A stretch of DNA of 35,815 bases, taken from JBBSEZ01 sp038239195 (GTDB taxonomy: Bacteria; Planctomycetota; Planctomycetia; Gemmatales; Gemmataceae). The stretch spans positions 1 through 35,815 of the forward strand of contig JBBSEZ010000038.1 of assembly GCA_038239195.1 (NCBI GenBank), written 5' to 3'. The number at the start of each line of letters is the position of its first letter. Position 1 is the first letter of the stretch. Of this stretch, positions 15,235-23,719 are shown piece after piece. The notes below the pieces were generated by a model. The model was given only the letters and a program-made list of their open reading frames with translations. It had not been told where the DNA came from and made no database searches. The translations under genes and the position numbers were made by a program.

Positions 15235-15882
15235 TCACGTGCCCTCGCCGACGAACGGGTTGCTCCGCATCTCATGCCCAATGGTCGTGACGGGGCCGTG
15301 TCCGGGGTAGACGATGGCGTCGGCCGGGAGGGCGAACATCTTGCGGCGAATGCCCTCGAACAGCAGCCGGCCATTACCGCCGGGGAAGTCGGCCCTGCCG
15401 ACGCCGCCGCGGAAGAGCACGTCGCCGCCGAAGACGTGGACCGGCGCCGCGCGGTAGACGAAGACGACGTGGCCAGGGGAGTGGCCCGGCACGTCGAGCA
15501 CCTCGAAGGTAAGGCCGGCCGCCTCCACGACGTCGCCTTCGCGCAGCAAGCGGTCGGCGGGCGGGCTCGTCAGGGCCAGGCCGAACGGAGCGCTGAGGTT
15601 GGCTTCGGCGTCGAGCAGCATGGGGGAGTCGTTGGCGCCGATGAGCAGCGGGGCGGCCGGGAACGCCGCCTTGAGGTCGCCATTGCCGGCGATGTGGTCG
15701 GCGTGACCGTGGGTGTTGAGGATGGCGGCAACGGTGAGGTTGTTTTCGCGCAGGTAGTCGAGGATCGGATCGGGCTCGAGCCCGGGGTCGATGACAAGGG
15801 CGTCGGAACGGCCCGGCAGGTGGACGACGTAGCTGTTCTCCTCGAACGGCTGCGAGACGACGGTACGAACCTGGAGCGTCAT
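15235..15882 (-). CDS. metallo-beta-lactamase fold hydrolase, glyoxalase-II-like
   Basis: A 215-residue protein from ATG 15882, chosen because the family begins MTLQVRTVVSQPFEENSYVV; ATG 15918 is possible but adds a Pro-rich tail. The zinc ligands are present: THGHADH near residue 70, GHSPGH near 145, GGDVLF with the bridging Asp, and YPGHGP near the C-terminus. This short glyoxalase-II-like family (YcbL type) hydrolyses S-acyl-glutathione or other thioesters and lacks the C-terminal substrate domain of full GloB. It should be a cytosolic zinc enzyme. It is divergent from the DUF1571 gene; a TAGAAT on the minus strand in that gap (15934-15929) could be its -10 element. The true substrate is unknown. 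Confidence 0.92.
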   Translation of the reverse strand: MTLQVRTVVSQPFEENSYVVHLPGRSDALVIDPGLEPDPILDYLRENNLTVAAILNTHGHADHIAGNGDLKAAFPAAPLLIGANDSPMLLDAEANLSAPFGLALTSPPADRLLREGDVVEAAGLTFEVLDVPGHSPGHVVFVYRAAPVHVFGGDVLFRGGVGRADFPGGNGRLLFEGIRRKMFALPADAIVYPGHGPVTTIGHEMRSNPFVGEGT

Positions 15883-15947
15883 GGTCGGTTCTCGAGGGTC
15901 GGGGGCCGGGCGGCTCATCCCCAAAGCATTCTAGCAGGAGGACGGCG

Positions 15948-16742
15948 ATGGCGACGGAACGGAAGGGCCCGGCTGGGCCGACGATGGCGCGCCTCGGCTC
16001 ATTCGGCCTGGCAGGTTTGTTGGCCCTGGCGGCGCTGAGCATGGCGCGGCCCCCGCAACCCGCGCCTCCGGCCAGCCCCTGGGACGAGGCGCTGCGCCTG
16101 ACGACGGAGGCGCGCACCGCCTACTCGGGCATCCAGGATTACACCTGCTGGCTCATCAAGCGCGAGCGCGTCAACGGCGGCGTGCTGCCGCCCACCAACA
16201 TCATCGCCATGAAGTTCCGCGAGAGGCCTTTCAGCGTGCATCTGAAGTGGTCCGAGCCGCGCGAGCAGGCGGGGCAGGAGGTCTCCTACGTCGTCGGTCG
16301 CAACGGCGGAAAGATGCGCGTCAAGCCCAAGGGCGTGCTATCGGCGTTCGGCTGGCAGACGCTCGACGTCAACGATCCGCGCGTCCGCCAGGCCAGCCGC
16401 CACGTCATCACCGACGCCGGCATCGGCAAGCTGATCGAGTCCTGCGCCCGCGGCTACGCCGAGGAGAAAGCCCTGGGGCAAACGAAGGTGCGGGTCGATG
16501 CGGCCGAGTACAACAAGCTGCCTTGCATGCGCGTGGAGACGGTTCGCGCGGCGGCCCTCGTCGGAAAGGTCCCGCACCAGCGGACGGTGATCTACTTCGA
16601 CAAGGCGAGCCACCTGCCCATCCGCGTCGAGCGCTACGGCTGGCCGACGCGGGCAGGGACCGTGGGCGAGTTGGACGAGGAGTTCAACTACGTGAGCATC
16701 CAGACGAACGTGGGGCTGGGCGATGCGGCGTTCGGGAAGTAG
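15948..16742 (+). CDS. DUF1571 exported protein
   Basis: A 264-residue protein from ATG 15948 with AGGAGG 6 bases upstream. An N-terminal signal-like segment (LGSFGLAGLLALAALSMA) precedes the DUF1571 region: YSGIQDYTCWLIKRERVNGG, then MKFRERPFSVHLKW, GQEVSYVVGRNGGKMRVKPK, a Cys in ESCARGYAEEK, VIYFDKASHLPIRVERYGWP, and a C-terminal LDEEFNYVSIQTNVGL. DUF1571 proteins occur mainly in planctomycetes and Bacteroidetes and resemble the LolA/LolB outer-membrane lipoprotein carrier fold in parts. They are presumed periplasmic, but no function is established. A short gap with a promoter-like palindrome separates it from the downstream giant kinase. Confidence 0.9.
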   Translation: MATERKGPAGPTMARLGSFGLAGLLALAALSMARPPQPAPPASPWDEALRLTTEARTAYSGIQDYTCWLIKRERVNGGVLPPTNIIAMKFRERPFSVHLKWSEPREQAGQEVSYVVGRNGGKMRVKPKGVLSAFGWQTLDVNDPRVRQASRHVITDAGIGKLIESCARGYAEEKALGQTKVRVDAAEYNKLPCMRVETVRAAALVGKVPHQRTVIYFDKASHLPIRVERYGWPTRAGTVGELDEEFNYVSIQTNVGLGDAAFGK

Positions 16743-16764
16743 AGCGCTGCTGGTTGGCGCCCCC

Positions 16765-16793
16765 TTGAGCTCCCTCGCTCGCCGTGAGACAAT
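16765..16793 (+). promoter_or_regulatory. putative promoter of the first giant kinase
   Basis: TTGAGC (16765-16770) and GACAAT (16788-16793) are 17 bases apart; each matches the sigma-70 consensus at 4 of 6 positions. The -10 lies inside the left arm of an inverted repeat (16782-16808). Transcription would begin near 16800, about 30 bases before the ATG at 16830. Confidence 0.4.
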
Positions 16794-16808
16794 CGCATTG
16801 TTTCACGG
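16782..16808. promoter_or_regulatory. 12-bp inverted repeat overlapping the -10, possible operator
   Basis: Arms 16782-16793 and 16797-16808 are complementary at 11 of 12 positions around the loop CGC. The palindrome overlaps the putative -10 hexamer and start point of the giant kinase transcript, where a repressor site would act. It could instead be a terminator for the upstream DUF1571 gene, which ends at 16742, though no T-tract follows. Confidence 0.45.
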
Positions 16809-16829
16809 CGCGTGAGGGAGTGTCGAACG

Positions 16830-19800
16830 ATGGCCAGACGTTGGTCGTGTCCTGAAGGCCACCGCTGGCAAACCATCGTGGACAGTTCGACCGCGGCCTG
16901 CCCCCTTTGTCGGGCGCCCGGGACCGTCCAGCCCGAGGCGCCCCCCTCGCCGACGCTGCCCACCCCCGTCACCGACGTCACCGCCGCGTTCGAGCCGGCG
17001 CTTCCCGCCAAGGCGAGCCCGCCCTCCGGCAGCAGCGCGCGCAAGCCCCTCGTGCCGGGCTACGAAGTCTTCGAAGAACTGGGGCGTGGGGGGATGGGCG
17101 TCGTCTACAAGGCCCGCCAGGTCAAGCTCGATCGCATCGTCGCCCTCAAGATGATCCTCGCCGGCGCCCACGCCTCGCCCAACGAGCTGGCGCGCTTCCG
17201 CGCCGAGGCCGAGGCGGTCGCCCAGTTGCAGCACCCTAACATCGTGCAGGTCTACAGCATCGGCGAACAGGGCGGGCTGCCCTACTTCGCCCTCGAATAC
17301 GTCGAGGGGGGAACGCTCGCGTCTCGCCTCGATGGCTCGCCGCTCCCTCCCATCCTTGCCGCCCGGCTCGTCCGCACGCTGGCAAGCGCCGTGGACCACG
17401 CCCACCGGCACGACGTCGTCCACCGCGACCTCAAGCCGGCCAACGTGCTCATGGCCGATTTAGCCGCCGAGCTCGGCTCGGCGCGGGGCGCCGACGCGCC
17501 GAGCCGACCTCGGCGGCTCAATGAGTTGGTCCCCAAGATCACCGACTTCGGGCTCGCCAAGCGCCTCGGCGGACAATCCAAACAAACGCGCTCGGGGACG
17601 ATCGTGGGGACGCCGTCGTACATGGCCCCCGAGCAGGCCAGCGGCAAGGTGCGCGAGATCGGGCCCGGGGCGGACGTCTACGCGCTGGGCGCCATCCTCT
17701 ACGAGCTGCTAACCGGCCGGCCCCCGTTTCGCGGCGCCAGCCCCCTGGAGACCGTGCTGGCCGTGCTGTCCGACCCGCCCGTCCCGCCGCGCCGGTTGCG
17801 GCCGGGGCTGGCGCGCGACCTGGAGACGATTGCGCTCAAGTGCCTGGAAAAGGACGTGGCCCGGCGCTACGCCACCGCGGGCGAGCTCGCCGACGACCTC
17901 GACCGCTTCTTGCGCGGCGACTCGATTCGGGCGCGGCCTGTCTCCCTTTTCGAGCGCGGCCTGCGCCGGGTGAAGCGCCGGCCGGTGACGACGACGTTGG
18001 GGGCCTTGCTCTTGCTGGCGGGGCTCGTCGCCGGGGCGCTCTTCAGCCCGTCGCTGCTGCGGCTGGCCACCAACAAGGGGCAAGTCTTCTACGAGCCCGG
18101 AAGCACCACCGCGACAGTCGTCCTCAAACGGGACGGCGTCGAGGTGGCCACGCTCAGGCCGGGGGACGCGCGCCTGGTGCTGCCGGCGGGGGAGTACCAG
18201 GCCGCGCTGGCCGAGGACGAGGGCGGCCTGGAGGTGGCCGAGCCCCGGTTCGCGCTGGGCCGCAACGGCCGCGCCGTCGTGCGCGTCCGGCCCGAGCTCG
18301 TCGGCGCCTTGCGCGCCTTCGACGGGCACAGCGGGCCCGTGCGCGGCCTGGCCGTCTCGCCCGATGGGAAATGGGCCCTGTCCAGCGCTGGCCGGCCCGG
18401 CGCCGACGGCACCGTTCGGCTCTGGGACGTCGAGCGCGGAGAAGAAGTGCGTCGCTTCGAAGGCCACAAGGGCGGGGCCCTCGCCGTCGCGTTCGCCCCC
18501 GATGGCGAGCACGCCCTCTCCGCGGGGCAGGACCGCAGCGTGCGCCTCTGGGAGGTCGCCTCGGGCCGCCAGGTGCGCAGCTTCGACGGGCACCGCGCGG
18601 AGGTGATGGCCGTGGCGTTCTCGCCCGATGGCAAGTTCGCCCTGTCCGGATCGACGGATCGCACCCTGCGCCTGTGGGAGGTCCACAGCGGAGCAGCGAA
18701 GGTCTTCAGCGGTCACGACGGCGCGGTCCACGCGGTCGCCTTCCTGCCCGATGGCAAACGGGCGCTGTCGGCCGGCGCGGACCGCACCGTTCGCCTGTGG
18801 GACCTGAAGAGTGGGCGGGAGCTCCGCCGTCTCGGACACCCCACCGCCGTCCGGGCCCTGGCCGTCTCTCCCGATGGGCGCGAACTGCTGGCCGGCTGCG
18901 ACGACGGTACGGTGCGGCGCTGGCGCGTGGAGAGCGGGCGGCTCCTCGATCGCTGGGTCGGGCATGCGAAGGCGGTGACGGCGCTGGCCTGGTCGCGCGA
19001 CGGCAAGCAGGTCGCCTCGGCCGCGCTCGACCGCACGGTGCGCATCTGGGACGCGGGCAGCGGCCAGGCGCGCACCACCCTCGAAGGGCACGCGGACGGC
19101 GTTTCGAGCGTCGCTTTCCTGCCCGACGGGCGCCGCGTTCTCTCGGGCGGGGGCGTAATGGAAGAAGGCGGCGTGTGGTCGCGCGGGCGCGACTTCCAGC
19201 TTCACCTGTGGGCGGTCCCCCGACCGAGGCGCGTCGCCCCCAGCACCGGAGACACGACCGCCGGCGAGGTGCTGGCGTTGGCGGGCCACGCCGGGGAGGT
19301 GCGCGGGGTCGCCTTCCTCCCGCAAGAGGATCTAGCCCTGTCGGCATCGGCCGACGGCACCTTGCGCACGTGGGACCTCAAGACCGGCACGACGCTGCGA
19401 ACGATCGACGCGGGCGGACCGCCGGTGGCGCTGGCCCTCGGGCAAGGGGGGGAGCAAGCGGTCGTCGGCATCGCGGCTTCCCTCGCGTTCCTCGACCTGA
19501 AGATGGGCACACGCCAACCGTCGGTCCCGCCGCTGACCGGGCAGCTCGCGGCGCTGGCCCTCTCCCCCGACGGGCGGTTCGTCGCCTGCGCCAGGGCCAA
19601 CGATTCGAGCGTCTTCGTGTGGGAACCTGCGGGGAAGGGGGCTCGCCTCCGGGAGCTCCGAGGGCACGCCAACACCGTCGAAGGCGTGGCGTTCGCGCCC
19701 GATGGCCGTCGCATCGCTTCGGCCAGCCGGGACCAGACCGTGCGCCTGTGGGAAGCGGCGACCGGCAAGGAAGTGCGCCAGTTCGTCGGGCACCTTCAAG

Positions 19801-22800
19801 GGGCCCTGTGTGTGGCCTTTTCTCCCGATGGCTCCGAGCTGGCCTCCGGCGGGCAGGACGGTTCGGTGCGCACCTGGCGAACGGCCACGGGCAAGCCGCT
19901 GCGCACGTGGACCGTCCAGCACGGCCCCGTCGTTGCCCTCGCCTACTCGGGCGACGGCAAGCGGCTCCTGGCCGGCGCGGGCGCCGAGCCCGCTCTGCGA
20001 CTGTGGGACGTGGCGTCGGGCCAGGCGCTCGCCGACCTGACGGGGGCTGGCGCGGGCCTCACGAGCGTGGCCCTGTCGCGCGACGGCACCCGGGCCCTAT
20101 CGGGAAGCAAGGACCAGAGCGTGCGGATGTGGCAGTTGCCGGCCGCGAGCGTGGTGCCGGCCCCGAGCGACGAGGGCGTGGGCCAGCTCGTGCTCGAAGG
20201 GAGCGATCCCGACACCCGCGTCGTGTTGAAGCGCAACAACCACCCCTTCGCGCTGCTGGCACCGGGCCTGCACGGCCCGGTCGAATTGCCCCCCGGCGAC
20301 TATGAAGTCGCCCTCGCCGGAGCGGCGGCCTACGGCAAGCGCCTGACGCGCGAGCGGTTCCGGTTGGAGCGGAAAGGCAAGGAGGTGATCCGGCTCATTC
20401 GCAACCCGACCTTCGTCGGCGTGCTCCGGGACGTCGCGTACCCCACGGGCGCGACGACGCGCGGCGCCGCCACCCCGGACGGGCGCCACCTGATCGTCCT
20501 GGCGCAAGGAAACCCAACGCTGGTGGAGGTCGCGACCGGGCGAGTCGTTCGGCGCTTCGGCGCGAAGGCCCTGTCCACCACCGTCCTGGGGCTGGCCCTG
20601 TCGTCGGACGGCAAACTCGCCCTGAGCAGCTCGGACGACCGGAGGCTGCGCCTGTGGGCCGTCCCTGGGGGCGAGCTCCTCGCGGAGCTCCCGGCCTTCG
20701 ACTCCGTGGCGCGCAACGTGGCGCTGTCCGCCGAGGGCGGCCAGGCCGTCTGCGACGGCCCCGCCCACTCGCTCGTGCTCTTCGCCACCAAGGACCGCAC
20801 CCAACTGCGCCGCTTCCTCGGCCACAGCCTGAATGTCCTGAAGGTGGCGCTGTCGCCGCGCGGCGATCGCCTGCTGTCGTCGAGCGAGGACGGCACGGTG
20901 CGGCTGTGGGACACCGCGACCGGGCAGGAGCTGGGCCAGCTTCAGGGACATCGTGGGCCCGTCCACGCGCTGACGTTCCTGCCGAACGGCAAGCAGGCGC
21001 TCACCGGCGGGGCCGACGGCACGCTCCGCCTCTGGGAGGTCGCGAGCCGCAAGGAGGTGCTGCGCCTGCACGGGCACGCCAGCGCGGTCGCTCAGTTGGC
21101 CGTCCCTCCCGAGGGCGACGTCGCCCTGTCGGTGGACTTCGGCGGCAGCCTGCGCCTGTGGGACCTGCGCACGGGCGCGGAGCGGCGCCGCACCCAGTCC
21201 GGCGGGCTTGGGGCGCTGGGGCTGGCGCTGTTGCCGGACGGGCGGCAAGCGCTCCTGTTGAGTACCTGGGGCGCGCGCCTCTGGCAGTTGCCCATCCTGC
21301 GCTCGGGCCCCGACGGGGAGCCAGGCGACAGCCCGGGGCAGCTCGTGCTGACGTCCGAGGCCTCGAGCGGCACGGTGACGGTCGAGCAAGGCGGCAAGCG
21401 CCTGCGCAGCGCGTTCCTGCACTCCCGCGGCGAAGCCCACCTCGACCTCCCTTCAGGGGACTACGAGCTCCAACTCAAGGCGAGTGCCCCGGGGGCGCAG
21501 GCGGGGGAGATCGTGCTGTCGCGCGGGCACGTCGCGATCCGGGGCGGCGAGCAGCAGGCGGTGCGCGTGCGCTGGCTGCGCCGCCTGCGCCCACTCCCCG
21601 ACGCGGCCGAGAGCGAGGCCGCGAACAGGGGCTGGCAAGCGCTGCGCGCCCGCGCCGGGAAGGAGGGCGAGGACCGGGCGAAATTGCGGGACGATGCGCT
21701 GGCGTTCGCCCGCGAGCATGCCGGCCTGCCCGAGGCGAGCAAGGCGGTGGCCTTGCTGCGCGAACTGCCCTCGCCGCTCGATTCCCTGCGCCCGGACAAG
21801 ATCGCGCCCAACGAGCTGGCCTCGGCCGGCGGGGGCGATCCGAAGAAGGCCCCGCCGGGCCTGGTGGCGATCCTGGGCGACAGTCGCTTCAAGCACGGCG
21901 GCTTTGCCCGAGGGATGCTCGTCAGCGCCGACGGCGCCCGCCTGGTGTTGTGGGGCGCCGACGGGCGCGTGACGGTCTGGGATGCGCCTCGGAAAGATCG
22001 CGCGGGCGGGCGGCTGGCGAATGCGTTCGCGACCGAGCTGGCCCCCGTCGCGGCGGCGCTGCGCGGCGACGGCAAGGTGCTGGCAACGGCGAGCGCCGAC
22101 GGCGGCATCCGCCTGTGGGCCGTCGAGACGGGTGCCGTCGTGCGCACGCTCGGCGGGCACGACGGGCCCGTCCACGCGCTGGCGTTCCGCCCCGACGGCA
22201 AGGTGCTGGCCTCGGGCGGGACCGACCGGCTGGTGCGCCTGTGGTCGCTGGACAAGCGCGCCTGGGAAGAGGGCAAGGCGCGCACCCTGCGCATCCACAA
22301 GTACCCCGTCCGCAGTCTCGCGTTCGGCGCGGGCTGGCTGGCGAGCGGCGACGAGTCGGGCGACGTGGTGCTCTGGGACGCCCTCGCCGTCAAGGCCCTC
22401 CAGCGGTTCCAGGGCCCGACGGCCGGCGCGTGGTCGCTGGCGTTCGCGCCGGACGATCGCTCGCTCGCTGTCGGCGGCAAGGGAGCGGTGCAGGTGTGGG
22501 ACGCGCTGGCCGGGGCGCTGCGCGTCGAGTTCAAGGCCCCCCTGGTCTTCGGCCCGGCGCGCGGGCCGATCGCCTCGCTGGCGTTCAACGCCGACGGGAC
22601 GCTGCTGGCGGGAGCGGACAACCTGGCCCGGCCGGCGCATCTTTGGGCCGTCAAGGAGGAGAAATGTCTCGCGAGCTTCGATGGGCTGTCCGGGACTTGT
22701 GGCCTCGCCTTCGTGAAGGGAGGGGCACTGGCGGCGGCCAACCGGGCAGGGACGGTGAGCGCGTGGGACGCGGTTGCGGGGAAGGAGCTCCATCCGGGGA

Positions 22801-23684
22801 AGGGGCACGCGGGCGGCTTGCTGGCGCTGGCGTTTCGGCCCGACGGGAAGGTGCTGGCGACGGCGGGGACCGAGGGCACGATCAAGCTGTGGGCGACCGA
22901 CACCGGGACGGTGACGGCGACCTGGACGACGTCCGCGCAACAGGGCCCCGCGCACGCGCTGGCCTTCGGCCCCGACGGCGCGTTCCTGGCCGCGGTGACC
23001 GCGACGCACGTGGTGCTGTGGGACGTCGCGGCCGGCAAGGTGAAGTCGTTCGTCGGTTTCCCCTCCGGCGCCCGGGGGGCGGTCGCCTTCCACCCCGATG
23101 GCAAGTCCCTCGCGGTGAGTGGCGGGCCGGGCACTCGTCTCGTGAGTATCTTGAAAGTGCCGGCGCTGGCGAGCGCGCGCCAGTTCTCTTCGGCGGCCCC
23201 GGTGCGCGACCTGGCCTTCGGACCGGACGGCAAGGCCCTCCTCGTCCGCTCTCTCGGTGGGGCGGCGATCTATGCGATCGGCGGGGCTCTCCCCACGACC
23301 GGGGGCCCGGTGTTATCGGGCCAGGCCGAGGGACGGCTGGCGCTGTCTCCAGATGGAGGCCTGCTGGCGACCTCCGCCCCCGATGGCGGGGCCCTGCTGA
23401 CGACGCTGGGAGAGAACCGCGAGCCCGTGGAACTGCCCAGGGTTGGGGGAGGGGTGGAGTGGATGGGCTTCGCGCCAGACGGGCAGGCACTGGCTATCCT
23501 GAATGAGGACGGCGCCTTGCGCTTCTGGGATCGGGAGGGACGGGCGCTGGCGAGCGTGCGCCTGGCGGCGCGTGGGGCGGAGGTGCGGCAGGTCGCCTTC
23601 AGCCCGGACGGAAAGTACCTGGCCAGCGCCCACGCCAACGGGACGGTCCGCGTTCTGAAGGCCCCGGCCCCCCGGCGGGACTGA
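16830..23684 (+). CDS. giant Ser/Thr protein kinase with 35 WD40 blades (five propellers)
   Basis: A 2284-residue protein from ATG 16830 (AGGGAG about 9 bases upstream; GTG 16812 is less likely). N-terminal Cys/His knuckle (CPEGHRW, CPLC), then a Hanks-type kinase from about 78 to 345: LGRGGMGVVYKA, VALKMI, HRDLKPAN at about 198, DFG at about 239, GTPSYMAPEQ. An extra segment of about 23 residues between HRD and DFG is coded by a palindrome (17462-17518). One membrane helix lies at about 388-408. Beyond it, PEGA-like beta modules (about 420-490, 1110-1200, 1490-1600) alternate with WD40 arrays: 14 blades at about 493-1103, 7 at about 1204-1490 and 14 at about 1678-2284. Expected topology is a cytoplasmic kinase with extracytoplasmic propellers acting as sensor or scaffold. 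It is a tandem paralogue of the next gene, 35 bases downstream. Confidence 0.94.
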   Translation: MARRWSCPEGHRWQTIVDSSTAACPLCRAPGTVQPEAPPSPTLPTPVTDVTAAFEPALPAKASPPSGSSARKPLVPGYEVFEELGRGGMGVVYKARQVKLDRIVALKMILAGAHASPNELARFRAEAEAVAQLQHPNIVQVYSIGEQGGLPYFALEYVEGGTLASRLDGSPLPPILAARLVRTLASAVDHAHRHDVVHRDLKPANVLMADLAAELGSARGADAPSRPRRLNELVPKITDFGLAKRLGGQSKQTRSGTIVGTPSYMAPEQASGKVREIGPGADVYALGAILYELLTGRPPFRGASPLETVLAVLSDPPVPPRRLRPGLARDLETIALKCLEKDVARRYATAGELADDLDRFLRGDSIRARPVSLFERGLRRVKRRPVTTTLGALLLLAGLVAGALFSPSLLRLATNKGQVFYEPGSTTATVVLKRDGVEVATLRPGDARLVLPAGEYQAALAEDEGGLEVAEPRFALGRNGRAVVRVRPELVGALRAFDGHSGPVRGLAVSPDGKWALSSAGRPGADGTVRLWDVERGEEVRRFEGHKGGALAVAFAPDGEHALSAGQDRSVRLWEVASGRQVRSFDGHRAEVMAVAFSPDGKFALSGSTDRTLRLWEVHSGAAKVFSGHDGAVHAVAFLPDGKRALSAGADRTVRLWDLKSGRELRRLGHPTAVRALAVSPDGRELLAGCDDGTVRRWRVESGRLLDRWVGHAKAVTALAWSRDGKQVASAALDRTVRIWDAGSGQARTTLEGHADGVSSVAFLPDGRRVLSGGGVMEEGGVWSRGRDFQLHLWAVPRPRRVAPSTGDTTAGEVLALAGHAGEVRGVAFLPQEDLALSASADGTLRTWDLKTGTTLRTIDAGGPPVALALGQGGEQAVVGIAASLAFLDLKMGTRQPSVPPLTGQLAALALSPDGRFVACARANDSSVFVWEPAGKGARLRELRGHANTVEGVAFAPDGRRIASASRDQTVRLWEAATGKEVRQFVGHLQGALCVAFSPDGSELASGGQDGSVRTWRTATGKPLRTWTVQHGPVVALAYSGDGKRLLAGAGAEPALRLWDVASGQALADLTGAGAGLTSVALSRDGTRALSGSKDQSVRMWQLPAASVVPAPSDEGVGQLVLEGSDPDTRVVLKRNNHPFALLAPGLHGPVELPPGDYEVALAGAAAYGKRLTRERFRLERKGKEVIRLIRNPTFVGVLRDVAYPTGATTRGAATPDGRHLIVLAQGNPTLVEVATGRVVRRFGAKALSTTVLGLALSSDGKLALSSSDDRRLRLWAVPGGELLAELPAFDSVARNVALSAEGGQAVCDGPAHSLVLFATKDRTQLRRFLGHSLNVLKVALSPRGDRLLSSSEDGTVRLWDTATGQELGQLQGHRGPVHALTFLPNGKQALTGGADGTLRLWEVASRKEVLRLHGHASAVAQLAVPPEGDVALSVDFGGSLRLWDLRTGAERRRTQSGGLGALGLALLPDGRQALLLSTWGARLWQLPILRSGPDGEPGDSPGQLVLTSEASSGTVTVEQGGKRLRSAFLHSRGEAHLDLPSGDYELQLKASAPGAQAGEIVLSRGHVAIRGGEQQAVRVRWLRRLRPLPDAAESEAANRGWQALRARAGKEGEDRAKLRDDALAFAREHAGLPEASKAVALLRELPSPLDSLRPDKIAPNELASAGGGDPKKAPPGLVAILGDSRFKHGGFARGMLVSADGARLVLWGADGRVTVWDAPRKDRAGGRLANAFATELAPVAAALRGDGKVLATASADGGIRLWAVETGAVVRTLGGHDGPVHALAFRPDGKVLASGGTDRLVRLWSLDKRAWEEGKARTLRIHKYPVRSLAFGAGWLASGDESGDVVLWDALAVKALQRFQGPTAGAWSLAFAPDDRSLAVGGKGAVQVWDALAGALRVEFKAPLVFGPARGPIASLAFNADGTLLAGADNLARPAHLWAVKEEKCLASFDGLSGTCGLAFVKGGALAAANRAGTVSAWDAVAGKELHPGKGHAGGLLALAFRPDGKVLATAGTEGTIKLWATDTGTVTATWTTSAQQGPAHALAFGPDGAFLAAVTATHVVLWDVAAGKVKSFVGFPSGARGAVAFHPDGKSLAVSGGPGTRLVSILKVPALASARQFSSAAPVRDLAFGPDGKALLVRSLGGAAIYAIGGALPTTGGPVLSGQAEGRLALSPDGGLLATSAPDGGALLTTLGENREPVELPRVGGGVEWMGFAPDGQALAILNEDGALRFWDREGRALASVRLAARGAEVRQVAFSPDGKYLASAHANGTVRVLKAPAPRRD
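17462..17518. repeat. in-frame palindromic element inside kinase domain (copy 1)
   Basis: Arms 17462-17484 and 17496-17518 are complementary at 22 of 23 positions with an 11-base loop. The element lies between the codons for the catalytic loop and DFG and is translated as roughly AAELGSARGADAPSRPRRLN. Kinases of this type normally have about five residues here. The left arm is preceded by TT so that the edge reads TTAGCC, mirroring the GGCTAA edge of copy 2. Confidence 0.85.
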
Positions 23685-23719
23685 CCGGATCGCGGCAAAC
23701 GGTGGAGCAAGGCCCTGTC

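Noticed and set aside
21453..23093. Long minus-strand open frames inside the first giant kinase
   Set aside because: The plus strand carries regular WD40 blades throughout; the antisense frames are by-products of GC bias.
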